64,000 nucleotides of DNA from Galbula dea (GCA_013399015.1 VWZX01004666.1:5982979-6046978), one strand, 5' to 3'. Numbered from the stretch's first letter, positions 11,901 to 25,400 are shown. Numbers and translations: made by a program. The notes: a model not told the origin generated them from the letters alone.

Positions 11901-14900
11901 AGAGGTGGAAGATGTGTTGCAAGGTCTCTAGGTATTGTGCATGGTGTTCAGGCATGAAGAGCTCCTGGTGCTTTGAGGTGCTTGGACCTGTTCACTTGAC
12001 TTCTCTTCAGGTTTGGGTTACCCATCTCCTTTCAGCTCCTTGCACAAGATCAGGATCCAGGAGGAGTCAAAGGAGTGTCTCCCCTGTGCAGAGAGGACAG
12101 ATACCAACCACTGATCTGTATACGTCTGCAGTGTGTGATGTGCAATGCAGCGTGGAGGGCAGTAAGGGCAGATGCCTAGCTGGAGGGTGAATCCCTCCCA
12201 AAGTGCAGAGTGACATCAAGTGCTGGCGTTGCGCACAGAGGAAATAGCAGAGGTAAGTTCAGGTTCCCAGATGCTTGCTACTCTGCACTGGAGATCCCCT
12301 GCTTGCAGCAGAAAATGTGGCACGAAGCCACCATGGCTCAGGCAGGACTGCACTTTACATCCTCCTGCTTAGTGAAGGTACTGCTTGGGCGTGCTCTACA
12401 ACTGCCCCTTTGCAGATCAACTGCTTACACCCTAAGGCTAGTGGCTGCCCCTTGGAGACAAAGGAGGGTGGGACATACATCTGCTTGCTGAATAAGGCAT
12501 GGTTCAGCCTCTAAATGCAGGATCACGTAGCATGCCAGTGTGGGTACCACATCTTGCAAAGAGGTCTTGAGGATTCCCTGGAGATGCAGTTTCTGTTAGC
12601 TGAATACAGCAGGATGTTCTGTCTAGGGAAGCTGTGGAAAATGCGTAGGCCCTTTTCATAAGGCACTATAGCATAATTCTGCTAGTTCTGTGCTGGTAGA
12701 AGTCCTGGTGCTTGCTCAGAGCCCGTTTTTTTTAGAGCAAGTCCAACGCCTCCTGTGGCATGTATGGCTATAGGAATGATGGAGGTACTTCACAAGAGAC
12801 AGCAGTAAGAGGGACTTGTTGCAGTTCACACTGCTGGGGACTTCTGTGCTAGTGCTGAGTTGAAGTGAGCTCAAACCCACTGAGGGGATGGTTGTTCCAG
12901 GTCTGCTGCTAGGATGGCGCTTGTCTGCTGTGTGCTCTGTGCAGCCTTCAGCAGGTTTGTCAGGGCAAAACTGTTTTTTCAAGGGCAAGTTTTCTCACCC
13001 AGGTCTGCAGTGTCCTGGGACCCAAATTGTTTTGAGCCAGGGTCCTACCTGGTCAGTGGTGCTGGGCCCTTGCTGGTATCAGGGTCAGCTACATAATCTG
13101 TAGTGCCTGAGCTCAAGTGTTTCCCTGCAGTGTGAGGTGTAGATTAGAGCTTGTGGGTGACTTGATATTGTCTCATCCTAGTCTGCCCAAATTAGGCTAG
13201 TACTCAACAGGAGTTTTGTCTCTGCCCTGACTCATTCGGCTTGATTAGATAAACAAAGCTTGAATAGTCAGGTACTCATGCTGGGAACTAACTCTTGAGG
13301 GCTCCTCAATCTAGCAAATAAAGGTGTAGCTGCATATAGTGGTTGAAAGATGAAACTAGACAGACAAGTTTGGAGCTTACTCTTGGCCATTAAAGGAGCA
13401 TAAAGCTCAGCAGCTCTCAGGACTTGTACTTAACTGTTTCCCACTGCTGGAGCCTTGAGTGGCTCAGGGATGCTATAATTCCTTCTATACTTTTCTGGCC
13501 TCTGCTGCATTGTATAGAGTGGGTAATCTTGGCAGTGCTCAGGACCTTAACTATTACTTGTATCATGGTGATACTACAAGTATAAACCTTGGAAACTTTG
13601 GTTTGGGAAGGTAAGCATCTGTTCTGATGGTACCACTGAGGTATGGGGATCAGGCCTGAGTGAGCTCTGCCTTATTGCTGCAGCAGCCTCCAATGAGACT
13701 TGTGGAACCACCTTCCGTGCTTTCTGAAGCACAGCAAAACTTCCTGGGATGTGTGGCTCTACAGGCTGCTCTGGAGCTTTGCTTGGAGGAATGGATACTT
13801 TGTGGGCTGGGTATAAAGGAGGAGACCTGTGGCACCCTCCCTAGTTTGGAGGAGAACAGAGGGTATGACTGGACAGGCACAGAGCTAGCACTGTTGCTTC
13901 AAAGAATGGTTAGCCAGAATGGTGTGTGCCAGGCCCCTGTGAAGGTTGCTGTCAAAGCCTGTCATATAGGTGCTTGGTAGCACTGCATAGGTAGTGTCTG
14001 CTGCTGTTCTGCTTGGTCCCAGCTATAGTGAAGAGGGCTTTGAGCTCTTACTCTAGGAGCAAAGCTGAAGAAGCAGTGCTGGTGCTGGCTGATGAGGGCT
14101 TGAGGTGGCAGTGGCTGCTGGCTGCTCCCAGCTGGGACCTTACTGAGAAGATTATTCTGGCTTCAGCCTCCTGGCTGCTACTCTGGGAGAGGCTGTGTGC
14201 TTCCTGGCAGTGGCATCAATGAACCTCCTGGGGAGACTGGGTTTGGGACGTGTTGTTCCAGGCCTGCGTGTGGGCAGTGATTTTTGTGTGTCTTCCTGGA
14301 GGAAGGGGTAGGTGGAGTGTCTGGTAATAGCTGAGGAATTACTCCCTCAGAGGTGGGTGAGTCAGGTGAGGCTGGACCTATCCTCTGCCTCCCTTCCTGG
14401 TGCTCTGGTGCCCTTTATGGGGAGCATAGGGATCTGGGTGTTTCAGATTTGCCTACAGCAGCAAGAACGTGGCCCTTCCTGGTTTTTCTGGAGACCATCT
14501 ATCTGGATTACTGTCTGGTGTGTGTTCATAGTGAGGTTCAGCAAGTGTGCAAAGTATCAGTCCTTCTCCTTCCAGCCTTATATCCTTTTCCTGTGGCTTT
14601 CTCCACTACCTGGGCATGCTGTCCTCTCTCTGGAAGGGAATTGGAAATGTCACTGCCAAGTAGGCTGGTAGTTCTTGTCACAGGGTCTTGTATAAGGATG
14701 TGAAACCAGGAACTTTGACACCAGAAACTGGCGTTTGTTTCTGAACCAATGACTTTCCTTCCTCATGCAGTGGGTCTGCATGTAACATTGTGTTGCTTTT
14801 CTGGTGGTGATCTGTGGGCAAGAACCCAAAGCTGATCCTAAATCATTGCTCTGTGGAGACTGGGCCAGCTCTGCATCTCTCTTGGAGACCTTGCATCAGG

Positions 14901-15220
14901 GTCAGGCAGAGCAGTGTGCTGGGTGAGTATGGGTGGCAAAGCTGGTCGCAACATGGTTGTTGTGGGTGATGTTTGAGCCTGTACAGCAGGAGATACAGTG
15001 CTGAGGTTAGACGTTTTCCTAGCTGGCTTCAAGTGTTAGATTCCTGCCTTGTAAGGACTGCTGGTGGTGCATGATGCGGTTCCCAGCAGAGCTGGAGAGA
15101 CAGGGCCAGGCTCAGTGAGAAGTGAGGAGCGTGTGGCACAGATGGAAAGTGGATGTTGTGTGAGCAATGCTGGCCAGATGCACATGACTGTACCTTTGCT
15201 GTACTTGAAATTGGATCTGC

Positions 15221-15248
15221 AGGGCTCTGCTCTGCAGAGCAGAGCCCT
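15221..15248. repeat. Perfect 28-bp palindrome upstream of ELOVL1 exon acceptor
   Basis: The half-site agggctctgctctg (15221-15234) is followed directly by its exact reverse complement (15235-15248). It ends 40 nt before the 3' splice site at 15288, in the usual branch-point zone. A transcript could fold a stem of about 12 bp there. Confidence 0.95.
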
Positions 15249-15304
15249 TCTGGGAAAACAGCCACCTGATTTGCCCTTCTCTCCACAGAGGTACTGTCAC
15301 CACC

Positions 15305-17791
15305 ATGGAGGGGATTGTGACCATGTATCAGGACTTCATGAAGAAAGCAGGTGAGCATTTGGCTTTGTCCAGCTGCAGGGCAGGTACCACTATGTTGCCT
15401 TACTGGCATAGGGGAGTGATGTCATCCCTGAAGCAGTCTGGGTCTAGTTGCATCCTGCCTCTGCCCTAACACAGATGCAGCTCTGATTTTTTTTTTTTNT
15501 GCTGTTTTGCCTCAGTGCCTGTGCAGGCCTGTTGGGGGTGCTTGGGCTCCCCTGGGCAGAGCTCCAGGCTGCCCTGCAGTATGGCTTCAGGCTGTACCTT
15601 ACTGAATTTGGCTGGCTTCATCAGCCTATGCTTCCAGAAAGCTGAAATATCCTTGCCTCCACTCTGGCAGCTGTGTTGGCAGCAGATTGGGCTGAGGATG
15701 CTAACTGCTCTGCACTGTGGCTCTTTGCAGACCCCCGTATTGCTGATTATCCACTGATGCAGTCCCCATTCCTTGTGTTGGGCATCCTTCTGGCATATGT
15801 CTACTTTGTACTATCCTTGGGTCCACGGCTAATGGCCAACAGGAAGCCTTTAAACCTGAAGAAGTTCATGGTGCTATACAACTTCTTTTTGGTGGGACTC
15901 TCACTTTACATAGTCTATGAGGTGAGTTTTTTGGCAGAAGACTGTTTGGCATATATAAAGCAATGTATGCAGCTTGCATGGGTGATGGGGACCCCTGCTG
16001 CAAACTATTCCTTGCCTTCTGTGCTGAGCTTGGGAAGTATAGCGAATGATGTGAGCCTAATCCTGATGACGCTGTTGTTGCAGTTCCTAATGGCAGGATG
16101 GCTTACTGGGTACACATGGCGATGTGACCCTGTGGACTTCTCACAGGACCCCAAGGCCCTCAGGGTGAGTTCTTTTTTTCCTTTTCTGATAAGTGGGGAT
16201 GTCCATTAGTGCTTCTGTTTGGACATCAAGGCCACAGCTACTTGCCTGTCCTGAAGCAGAGGACTTAGTCTCTTGTGCTTGGTTTCACTCCAGGGTTACT
16301 CTTGGTTACGGGGCAGGCTCAGGCTGAGGTGGGTCTCTAATATTAACTTTTACTGTTACAGATGGTCAGTGTTGCTTGGCTCTTTGTCTTCTCAAAGTTC
16401 ATCGAACTGACTGACACGGTGAGTGAGTTCCTGAGGTATTGAGGAGGGCTTGTTGCTGCTTACTTGGCAGGGAGTGGGGGCCCAGTGTATTTTGGGTAGG
16501 TGCTTTGTTCAACCCTTCTGGTATTGCCTGGTAGTGCTTCTATCTTGTGTCCCTGCCAAGGAGGTAACTCTTGGCGTGTTATAGCTCTGGAAGCTGTGGA
16601 GTGACCTAATATGTGGTGGTAGTGAGCTTGGAGGCAGGGGGAAGCATCACTGATACCAGACACTGAATTAGTGACCCAGCTTGCTCCAGCTGCTTCCAGA
16701 GCTACAGGTCCTTAGAATTTTTGGGCTCTCATTCCAGGTGATCTTTGTCTTGCGGAAGAAGAACGAACAGGTCACATTCCTCCACCTCTTCCACCACTCT
16801 GTTCTGCCTTGGAGCTGGTGGTGGGGAGCAAAGTTTGGTCCAGGTAAGAAAAAAACTGGGAACTGGGTACACAGCTTGGGGGCAGAGTCTAAATAGCCTC
16901 AGCATGCTGAGAAGGGTGTTTTGGCCCTGCTGGGCTTCTAGGAGCTCTGTAGTGCTGATTGCAGTGGAGAGTTGACTTATGCTAATGAAAATCTTTCTTA
17001 ACAGGGGGAATGGGCTCATTCCATGCCATGATCAATTCCATGGTGCATGTTGTCATGTACTTCTACTATGGGCTTTCAGCAGCAGGACCTGCTTTTCAGA
17101 AGTACCTTTGGTGGAAGAAGCACATCACAGCCATCCAGCTGGTGAGTCTGTGCTGTGGAGTAGACCATGTGTCTTCTGTCTCTGATGTGAGGGGCAAGCT
17201 AGCCCTATCCTATGAAAGGTGCAGCCAGTAGCTGTAGTTCTCTTCTGTAGCTTCTCGCTCTGACTGTGGGCCTTTATAATAGCTCTACCAGCCAGCTTAG
17301 GGTGTGAGTGCCACTCAGCCTCCTATCCCTGTGCTTGAAGCCATGTTGGGAGGGTAGGAGGCAAATGCTGCCTTGAAACCTGTCTGCCTCTTTCAGCTGC
17401 TGCTGACTGCACTTCAACATAAGCGCCCCTACTTCAGAGTGCAAAAGGAGCCTATCAGTTTCATTTAGAAAGTCTCTAGTGGGATCCTTGACCCTGCCTC
17501 CATGGATAACTTGTCTCTGCTCTGCCTTGCTTCCAGGCACAGTTTGTGATTGTTTCCATCCACATTTCCCAGTATTACTTCATGCCCAGCTGCCAGTACC
17601 AATTCCCCATCTTCATCCACCTCATCTGGATTTATGGGACCATCTTTTTCATCCTCTTCTCCAACTTCTGGTACCAGTCCTACACCAAAGGCAAACGGTT
17701 GCCCAGAGGGGCTCAGGAAGGAGCCCAACACAATGGTAGCAGCATCCATGAGAATGGCATTGTCACCAATGGCAAGGTCAAAGCCAACTAG
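15305..17791 (+). CDS. ELOVL1: ELOVL1, very-long-chain fatty acid elongase 1
   Basis: ER membrane condensing enzyme that extends saturated and monounsaturated very-long-chain acyl-CoAs with malonyl-CoA. Coding exons: 15305-15350, 15731-15921, 16084-16164, 16362-16418, 16738-16843, 17005-17141, 17537-17791. All introns are GT-AG and phases join cleanly, giving 290 aa (human 279 as I recall). The start has a strong Kozak context (CACCATGG) and follows an acceptor at 15288, leaving 16 nt of 5' UTR in this exon. Visible signatures are YVYFVLSLGPR near the N-terminus, the catalytic histidine box HLFHH at residues 141-145, several hydrophobic membrane segments, and a C-terminal KVKAN, a KxKxx-type ER retrieval signal. 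The tail before it is about 11 residues longer than the human tail. It is convergent with CDC20. Confidence 0.97.
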
Positions 17792-18958
17792 AGGGCAAGG
17801 CCCTCCCAGAGCCAATGAGAGCCCCGGGGCAGAGGCAGCTGGGACCTGTTCCCCTGCTCTTGGGTGCCACTAGCCAAGTCAAGTGCCTACAAACTGTTGT
17901 ACTCCTGTGCCCAGCCTTGCTGTCCTCTGTCTGCATGCCCAGCCCCTCTGCTCTGAGCAGCCATGGGCAACTTCTCCTGCTTCTGGGAGGGCTTGTGCTG
18001 TTTCTCAGTGTTGCTGAGCAGAGAGGCAGCTGCCTGCATCACAGCTGTGGGGCTGCTCTCCCATTCCAGTGTTTCCAAAGGAACTTCCCCAAGTGCCTGC
18101 ATCTGGCCCTTCTGCCTGAAGGCCACTTCCTTCTGAGTAGGACCAAAAGAAGAGACTGATCCCTGTCCTGGTGCCCTCTCTTCTTCCCTGCCTCATCAGA
18201 GCCAACAGGGATGAGCATACTTGTCCTTGGCCACTTGCCACTGCCAGCTCAAGTGTGAGTGCTCCTGCTCTACCATGCCTTTTTCCACTATGTTACATGC
18301 CACAGGGGGCACTGCATGTCCCTTCTGGTCCTGTTGTGCCCAAGTGGGGGTTTCTGGCCTGGCGTATCTATGCTCAGGTGTAGCTGTGGAGAATGTAGGG
18401 GCAGTGAGTGTGGGACTTGAGGGCCCAGACCTGCCCAGTACAGTACACATGCCCTGTGCCTAGTATATAGCAGGGCTTGTGACAGCCTGAAATGCCTTCC
18501 CCATGTCAGCCCAGGGTGCCTTGCTTTTCTGTGCCTCAGCTGGGTGCTCGGTGTACACTTTAGCCACACTTACCTGATGCTGTATGGCAGCTGATGGCGT
18601 GCTCCCCAGTGGGAGCCTTGTCTTGGACCACTTCCATTCTTGCAGACTCAAGACTTGAGCAATAACTGCCCTTAGAATCAGCTCCTGGGCTTTCCTACTT
18701 GGAACCAGCCCTGCTCTGACCCAGCAAGAACACAGCAAAAGATAGTTGTAGCATGCCCTGTTGTGGTGTAACAGTGAGCACCTCTTGCCTATGTGAATCT
18801 GATGGCCTGGGTGAAAGTGTACAGCAGGGCAGTGCAGCAGCTCTTCTGGGCCTGGTGCCCACCACCTGCTTTAGCTGTAACAAAAGCCATGCTGATGGCC
18901 TTGAGTAGGAGGTGAAGGAAGCCAGGCCCTGTCAGATTGGGGCTGCTCTTCTATCAAA

Positions 18959-18964
18959 AATAAA
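18959..18964 (+). terminator. ELOVL1: Polyadenylation signal AATAAA for ELOVL1
   Basis: This is the first canonical AATAAA I see downstream of the ELOVL1 stop (17789-17791). It implies a 3' UTR of about 1.2 kb. A T/GT-rich stretch follows within 30-40 nt, as expected for a downstream element. Confidence 0.7.
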
Positions 18965-18984
18965 CAGAAGGAGAAATGGCTTTG

Positions 18985-21900
18985 TGTTTTGTTTTTTTTT
19001 TTTCTGGGTTGCTGTGCTTGTCAGCTATTCTAGGTACTTAGTACTGCCCAGTGTGGTTGAAGGCAGGCCTGGGAGTAGCAGGTTTGTGTGTTGGGGGGAA
19101 GAGGGTGATAGCAGTGTGGTGATGAAGCAGATGGCAGATAGTTTCCATGTGGTTTTGTAGAGCAGTGCTCAGGGCAGGAAATATCAAGGCTCCTGTTAGG
19201 AGAGTGGCTCCACCCTATGAAAGAATGGCTGGGGTGCAGGCTGGGACCAGGGCCAGCTGCCTAGGAATTGCCAATTTTTCAGAAATTGTGAGGAGCTGAG
19301 ATGTGGCAGAGCAGGAAATAGACTGTGGAAACCCAGGTGGTGGGAAAACAGCAGTCTGCTGTCTGCATCCTCTGAAGCAAAAGCCACTGCCATCTGTGAA
19401 TGCCCTAGCAGAATGTAGCTTATGTTGTTCAGAGTGGGGTGTATGCTGCAGCTGCCCTGCTATTGCTACAGAAATGCATCTTGCCTGGCTGACCTCTGCT
19501 GTCTCTCCTAGTTGAGACAGTCTGGTTTCCCTTCAATGTGGTGAGGGTGCAGTGTTGCCTTCCCCATTGCCTTGTGAGCAGGCCCACCTGAGTGAAGAGG
19601 CCAGCTTAGGTGTTGATTCAAGCCTGAGAAGAGGGGTATGGGTAGCTGGGAGGAATGTGTCAGACCAGCAGGCTTCCAGAAGTTGAGTGGTGTGGGAGGG
19701 CTTCAGTGGATGTCAAGCCAAAGCCCTAGAGCAGGGCTTGGTGTGTGGGAAAGCTCTGCTGATTGTGCCTGAGCTGCTGGACACCTCAAGGCCATGCTCT
19801 GAAACATAAGAAAACCTTATTAAGTGATGTAAGCTAGTTTGACCAACATGCCAAACTGCACGTGGGCATTGCCCTATTTCACAGGGCTCAGTGCTATTGT
19901 ATCTATGAAGTCTTAAAATGGGATCTGGCTGCTGCACTGTGTAGTGTTCTCCCAGTTGTTGCCAGTTCTCTGTGGGCAATGACTAGCAGGAGAGCTTGTT
20001 CTGCTCCCTGCTGAAGTGGTGTGGAACATTAGTTCAGTGCTCAGAAGTTACTACTTCAGGAGCTGTAGGTGAAGTCTAGTTGAGATGGAGCTTTTTTCCT
20101 GTCTAGCTTCCTTTTTCCCCACCCCAGCTAGCTCTTGGTAAAAACAGGCCTGTCTTTGCTTTTGCCCAAAATAGTAACAATACTTTAAACTACTTGTGCT
20201 CGGCATTTTAAAACAGGCTGTTCCTTTTGTGTGCTCTGCTCTCCCTTCCTCCAATTGTTCCTGTTAGCTGTGATCTTTCCATGGGCTGGCTGTGGCACTT
20301 GGTAATTTGTGTGCTGTCATGGTCAGTCGGGGCTGCTGCTCTGAGCTGAATTCACACCTTATATGGCAGTGTTTCCTGGGCCTAGTGGATCTGTGCCCAG
20401 CTGCTCTGTGCTGCAGGTCAGTAGGACCAGTATGGGGCCAAACGAAGACGCTGCAATACCATCATGTTCTAGTAATGCTCAGAAGACTTTGAAGAGCTGT
20501 GTAATGCACAGCTTCTGGGGGTGTGTGTGTGCTAAGGAGAGGTAAGTAGGCTTTGCTATTACACAGGAGTGATGAAAATACACCAATGTTCAGGCATGCA
20601 GGGTCAGGAACCACCAAAGCCTTAATCTGCTGGAAGGCCACAAGGGCAGTCTGTTAACCCTCCACCATCAAAATGCAGGGGGGTGGGGCAAGGCTTCTAC
20701 AGCAGCACTGCTCTGGGAAAGAGCCAAACCTTGTATTTGTATCACTGTGCCCTTTCCCATTGGATCCAGCTGCTGCACTAGGAATTGCTTCTGAAAAGGA
20801 AGGAGAGCTGTCTCTTTCTCCCTTGGACCTCCTCTACCCTTTGATGTGGTCACATGGGGATGCACCAGCAGCCCTGCTGGGAAGGTGCTAGGCTTGGCAG
20901 CTGCAAGCTGTGTTTGAGACTGTGCTCCCCATATCAGCAATAGTTGTGGGGCTGCTCTGGTAGGTATAGGGTGCATGCTTGCTGGCCTTAGCACGAGTTG
21001 GTGCCAAAAATGCCTACATTTGAAGGCTCCAGCTGGCTTAAAGCTCAGGAGGTAGAGCAGGAGCCTGGCACCAGGAACAGCATGGTACTGTGCTGAGAGG
21101 GAGGTGAAAACAGTTAATAATAATCCACCCTCTAATCACAGGCTGATGGGAGTCACAGGCTTTGTCGAGCTGCTTTGTGCAGGCCAAGGTGCTAATCAGC
21201 AGTGCAGTGTCCTTGGCAGTCCCTGGTTGTGCTGGTGCTGCTGCTGGACAGGCTTGATGGGTTTGGTGAAGCCCTGCAGCCTGAGACGCTATGGCTCCAG
21301 TACACAGGGCAGTGTGGCTGCTGTGGCTGTTATGGTTCTTGCTCAGGTAAAGGCTCAAATATGCTCCCTGCAACTTGCACCAATGTAACTGATCCTAGGA
21401 TTAAAAAAACACAACCATTTTTCCAAGTGCTGGGGAGTCAAGCTCTACCAAATGTCAGCTGAGCACTGCTTTCTGTTTCCCTACATACAGCTTCAGCTTG
21501 GCACCAGGGCTTCCCCGCTGGCAGGAGGGGAGGATGGAGGAGATCAGGGCTGCTGGAAGAATATTATTAAGGGCTGTAAATTGGGTTGGTGATGCTTGGG
21601 GAGTCTCCATGTGTGACACTGATGCTGGCCTGTGGCACTGTAAACTAACCTTTTGTTTTGCTTCAGGCTTCATACACCCTTGCCTTTTTGCTGGATGTTT
21701 GTAGCCCTTTTTTTCTCAATAGCATTTGGCTTCTAAATTCAGTACTAAACTCACTATAAAAATAGCTATTCTCTGAGGGCAGGTACTGGTGGCTATAGCA
21801 AAGAGGCTGCAAATGTGTGACCCTACAGCTCAGACTACCAAAAAGGAAGACCCTGCACTTTTCTGGCACAGGTGATAACTCTTAGTAGTTGCCTGCAGAA

Positions 21901-22400
21901 GAAGAGTAAGGCCAATCTAGTATGTCAGAGCAGGAAGCTGGGGACACAAACTGTGCTTTCAGTTGAGCCTTGCCACTAAAGCAGGCAGCAACTGGGCAGA
22001 ATGCCCTCTCTTGCCAAAGGCCAGTTTAGAGCTGGCTGAGTGCTCTGTGGTAGCAGAGAGGCACTTCCAGATTCCTTCCTCTTAGCACTGCTGCAGCCCT
22101 AGGAAGCATGAGTTTTGATGCACTGTGATCAGGGATGGGGGGCTGGAGAGTCACACAGGCTACAGCTTCCCCCTGTGGTGAAACTGCTGCACTTGTGGTC
22201 AGCAAAGATGTGGAGGTGACATTATCTGTCTTAAGTTGATACACATACATAACAGCCATTGCTTTACAGCTGTGTTAGGCTCAGGCTGCCTGCAAACAAG
22301 AGCTCCACAGCTTGCCAGACACCAAACACCTGAGGAAGGAGAGGCTTGGTTCTGTGAGCCACAGCCTTTTCTTCCATCAAACTCCATAAACGTCAGTTTA
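18985..22400. other. Spacer between convergent ELOVL1 and CDC20, no gene seen
   Basis: Moderately GC-rich unique-looking sequence between the 3' ends of the two convergent genes. No exon, RNA gene or CR1 tail was recognised. Alternative longer 3' UTRs of either gene could extend into it. Confidence 0.5.
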
Positions 22401-22406
22401 AAGCTG

Positions 22407-22412
22407 TTTATT
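22407..22412 (-). terminator. CDC20: Polyadenylation signal AATAAA for CDC20
   Basis: The plus-strand tttatt reads AATAAA on the minus strand, about 70 nt past the CDC20 stop codon. This implies a very short 3' UTR. Confidence 0.75.
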
Positions 22413-22482
22413 AACATTTAAAATACTCTAGTTTTGTAAACAAACTTTCCCCCCACCCCCACCCCAGAACAGCCCAGTGCAC

Positions 22483-25400
22483 TCATCGGATGCTCTGATG
22501 GATGATGCTGCTTCTAACACTGTTTGCCTTCTCTTTCTCCTTCTTCTTTATGGGATCCATCTCAAAACAGCGCCAGAGACGCAGTGTTTCATCAGCAGCT
22601 GCTGAGGCTACTGTCACACCATCAGGGCTCATAGTCAGGTTCAAGACTCTGGCAGTGTGACCTGAGAAGGAGGAGTTGGGCAGTCAGGGCTAAGCTGGTT
22701 CTACCACAGTGGTCACATTTACTCTCATATGCCCCATCAGCTTGCATAGCTGTCCTTACACTATGCCACAGCAGCATGAATTCACAGCCTAGGCATGCAT
22801 TTGAAGCAAGTGTTTCTTCAGCCACTCACAGGAGTGCCTCCTTCTAGCAGCATGCCCCGGACACCACTCTGCATCAGTGATGCTTCAGGCTAGAATACCA
22901 GTCTGCTCAAACCAAAGACTGCATCAGCCTTTAGCCACCTTCCCTTCTCCTGACAAAGGGCCCCACCTACCTTGCAGCTCAGTGACCTTGGTCATTGTTG
23001 GATACTTCCATATAACCAAATGATTCTGTGCAAAGCCATGGCCTGAAATGAACTCCTTGTAGTTTGTTGACCACAGGATAGAACAGACCTGGGAAGAGGC
23101 AGTAACACAGGTAAGACAAGTTTCTTATGCTGATGCTCACCACCCAGAGATGGTCCCCACCTTTCCCATGCCTCTGGGATGTGTGGGTGTCCTGTGAGGA
23201 GGTGTTTATCTTCATGTCTCACCTGGGAATGGGCATCAACAGTACTGAGGCAGGTGCCAGAACACACATTCCAGATGCGGATACGTCTATCACTAGTCCC
23301 ACCTCCAGTGGCTAAAACATTCATCTGCCAGGGACACCATGCCACAGCCTGAGATAAAAAGGGTTAATTGTAAAACATGCAAGAGGCAGTCTGTGCACAG
23401 CCAGTGCTGCATGTCTGCCTTGCTTAAGTACATATACCCATAGCAGTCCTGTACTCACCTTGACAGCACCCTCATGCTGAGTGAAGGTCTGTGCAGGAGC
23501 AAAGCCACCGCCATTTCCCTGAGTGCATGGCCAGATGTTCACCAGGTTGTCGTTGCCACCACTGGCCAGGTAGCGTCCATCTAGAGACCACTTGAGTCCA
23601 CACACCTCCTGTGTGTGGCCAGCAAGTGTGGCAACATGATGCTCAGCCACTCTGACATCATGGTGGTGGATGTGGCCAGTCCGTGCCCCACTGCAGAGAG
23701 AAGGCTTACAAAATCTCTTCTTGTGCTGTTACCAAGAGTGCTGCACTTGCCACTGTTTCAACCAGTGTAACCAGCATCACTGGCCTGTTGGGGTGAGCAA
23801 TACAGCCACAGCCGGTCTTCACCACTTCAGCACAAAGGGCAAAAGAGAGGCCTTTTCCCAACCAAACAGATTAAGTATGAATCCCAAGCCAGGACAGAAA
23901 CTCCTCTCTGCCATCTGTAACCTGCACTACTCAGGTCTGGGATAGTAATTCCTGGGATGGGAATCTGCAACAGCTGTACAGTGCCCTTCACCCACCCACA
24001 GCTGCTGCTTTACCTGGAGAGGATGTAGCTGTTCCAGCTGAGGGACCCCACACGGGAAGAATGGCTGGTCATATTTCGGAGACGTTTCTGGTGCTGTATA
24101 TCCCACAGCTATAGAGACAGAAAAATAAGGTCAATAACATGAGGAAAACCAGCCCTGTTGCTTTGTCCTAGGAACCTCACTGCAAAGGCTCCGTCATTCA
24201 ACCTTGTCAATATGGGAGCAGAGAGAATTTTTATCTCATACTTACAGAACAGAAGGTAACTCCAGGTGTCTCAAAACCCCCAAAACAAACTGCTTTGCAT
24301 GCTGCAGTTAGTGACTGGCTGTGGACATTGCCACCAGTCAAGACAGTTCAGGGTGCATTGCATTCTTCTTCTGCCAGCTAAGTCTTTGTCCCAAGGCCCC
24401 ACAGCTCTAGCAATCTCTAGTTTCACTCCCGCACTCACCTGGACCTCAGCATTACTTGTGCCAACAGCAAGGTAGTTTCCTTCTTTAATCCACGACACAG
24501 AGGAAACATAATCATCTGGATGTTCTATCTGCATCAACTGGATAATTTCCCCAGAGGCATGATTCCACAGATAAACTGAGTTGTCCAGAGCTACTGCCAG
24601 GAAGTTCTCAGAGCTCCAGTCAATGAGATTCAGATCTACAATTTGGAAGAGCAATACAGATCACAGTGCACTTACCTGGAGAGCCCTGCCCTTCACCAGT
24701 GCTGATGTCAGATATCTTCCACCTGCATCAAGTGTGTGCACACAGACAGGTAAAGGGCAGCCTTCTGGGCATCACCATGTCCAACTAGTGGGATCAGGCA
24801 GCCCTGATCCAAGTCACCTACACAGCACTCTGGACCACTGTTCCTATAAGGCTATTCCTATAAGGCTACAGAAAAATGCTCCAGAAGTGGTCTGTGCCAG
24901 CCTGGGTGCAAAAGATACTGAAATAGCCCAGTTACACTGTCCTAGGAACTGCACTCCAGTGCACAGTGATCTTTGTGTCCGGCACTCAAAATTGCAGTCT
25001 ACTTACAGTAGTCATTGCGGATCTCTGGTGCATCCAGGATCCGGTCTGGCATTGAAGGAATGTATCTGCCCTTCTTCCTGCTGGATCCAGGTGTTTTCTG
25101 ACTATAGAGCACTTTCAGGTTATTCTGATAGCCTGTATGCAGAGGAACAGATTTGTTAACCTCAATTACTGTTTCATCCCATATGAGCACTGCTCACACA
25201 ACTAGAAATCCCTTCCAGTGAAAATGAAGTCCCAAGAGAAGAGATACACTCAGAAGAGCACAGTGTGCTGACATGACTGGCAGTATGAACTGCTGAACCA
25301 GGGTGAGCTCCACTTTTCTAATTCACAGGAACAAATTTAACTGACAAGCACTTTGTTTTCCCTATCCCATTATGTTTAGTGACAGTTAAGCTACAAAGTG

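Larger units (their letters stand above)
4263..15288 (+). other. ELOVL1: Probable first intron and 5' UTR region of ELOVL1
   Basis: This stretch of about 11 kb lacks recognisable coding exons. It keeps a visible excess of G over C and T over A on the plus strand along most of its length, a pattern that accumulates in transcribed introns. That fits one plus-strand transcription unit running from the 4.26 kb promoter to the acceptor at 15288. It contains a second CpG-rich patch (about 5290-5860) and an old CR1 copy (8396-8935). Non-coding 5' exons may lie inside but cannot be placed without transcript data. Confidence 0.45.
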
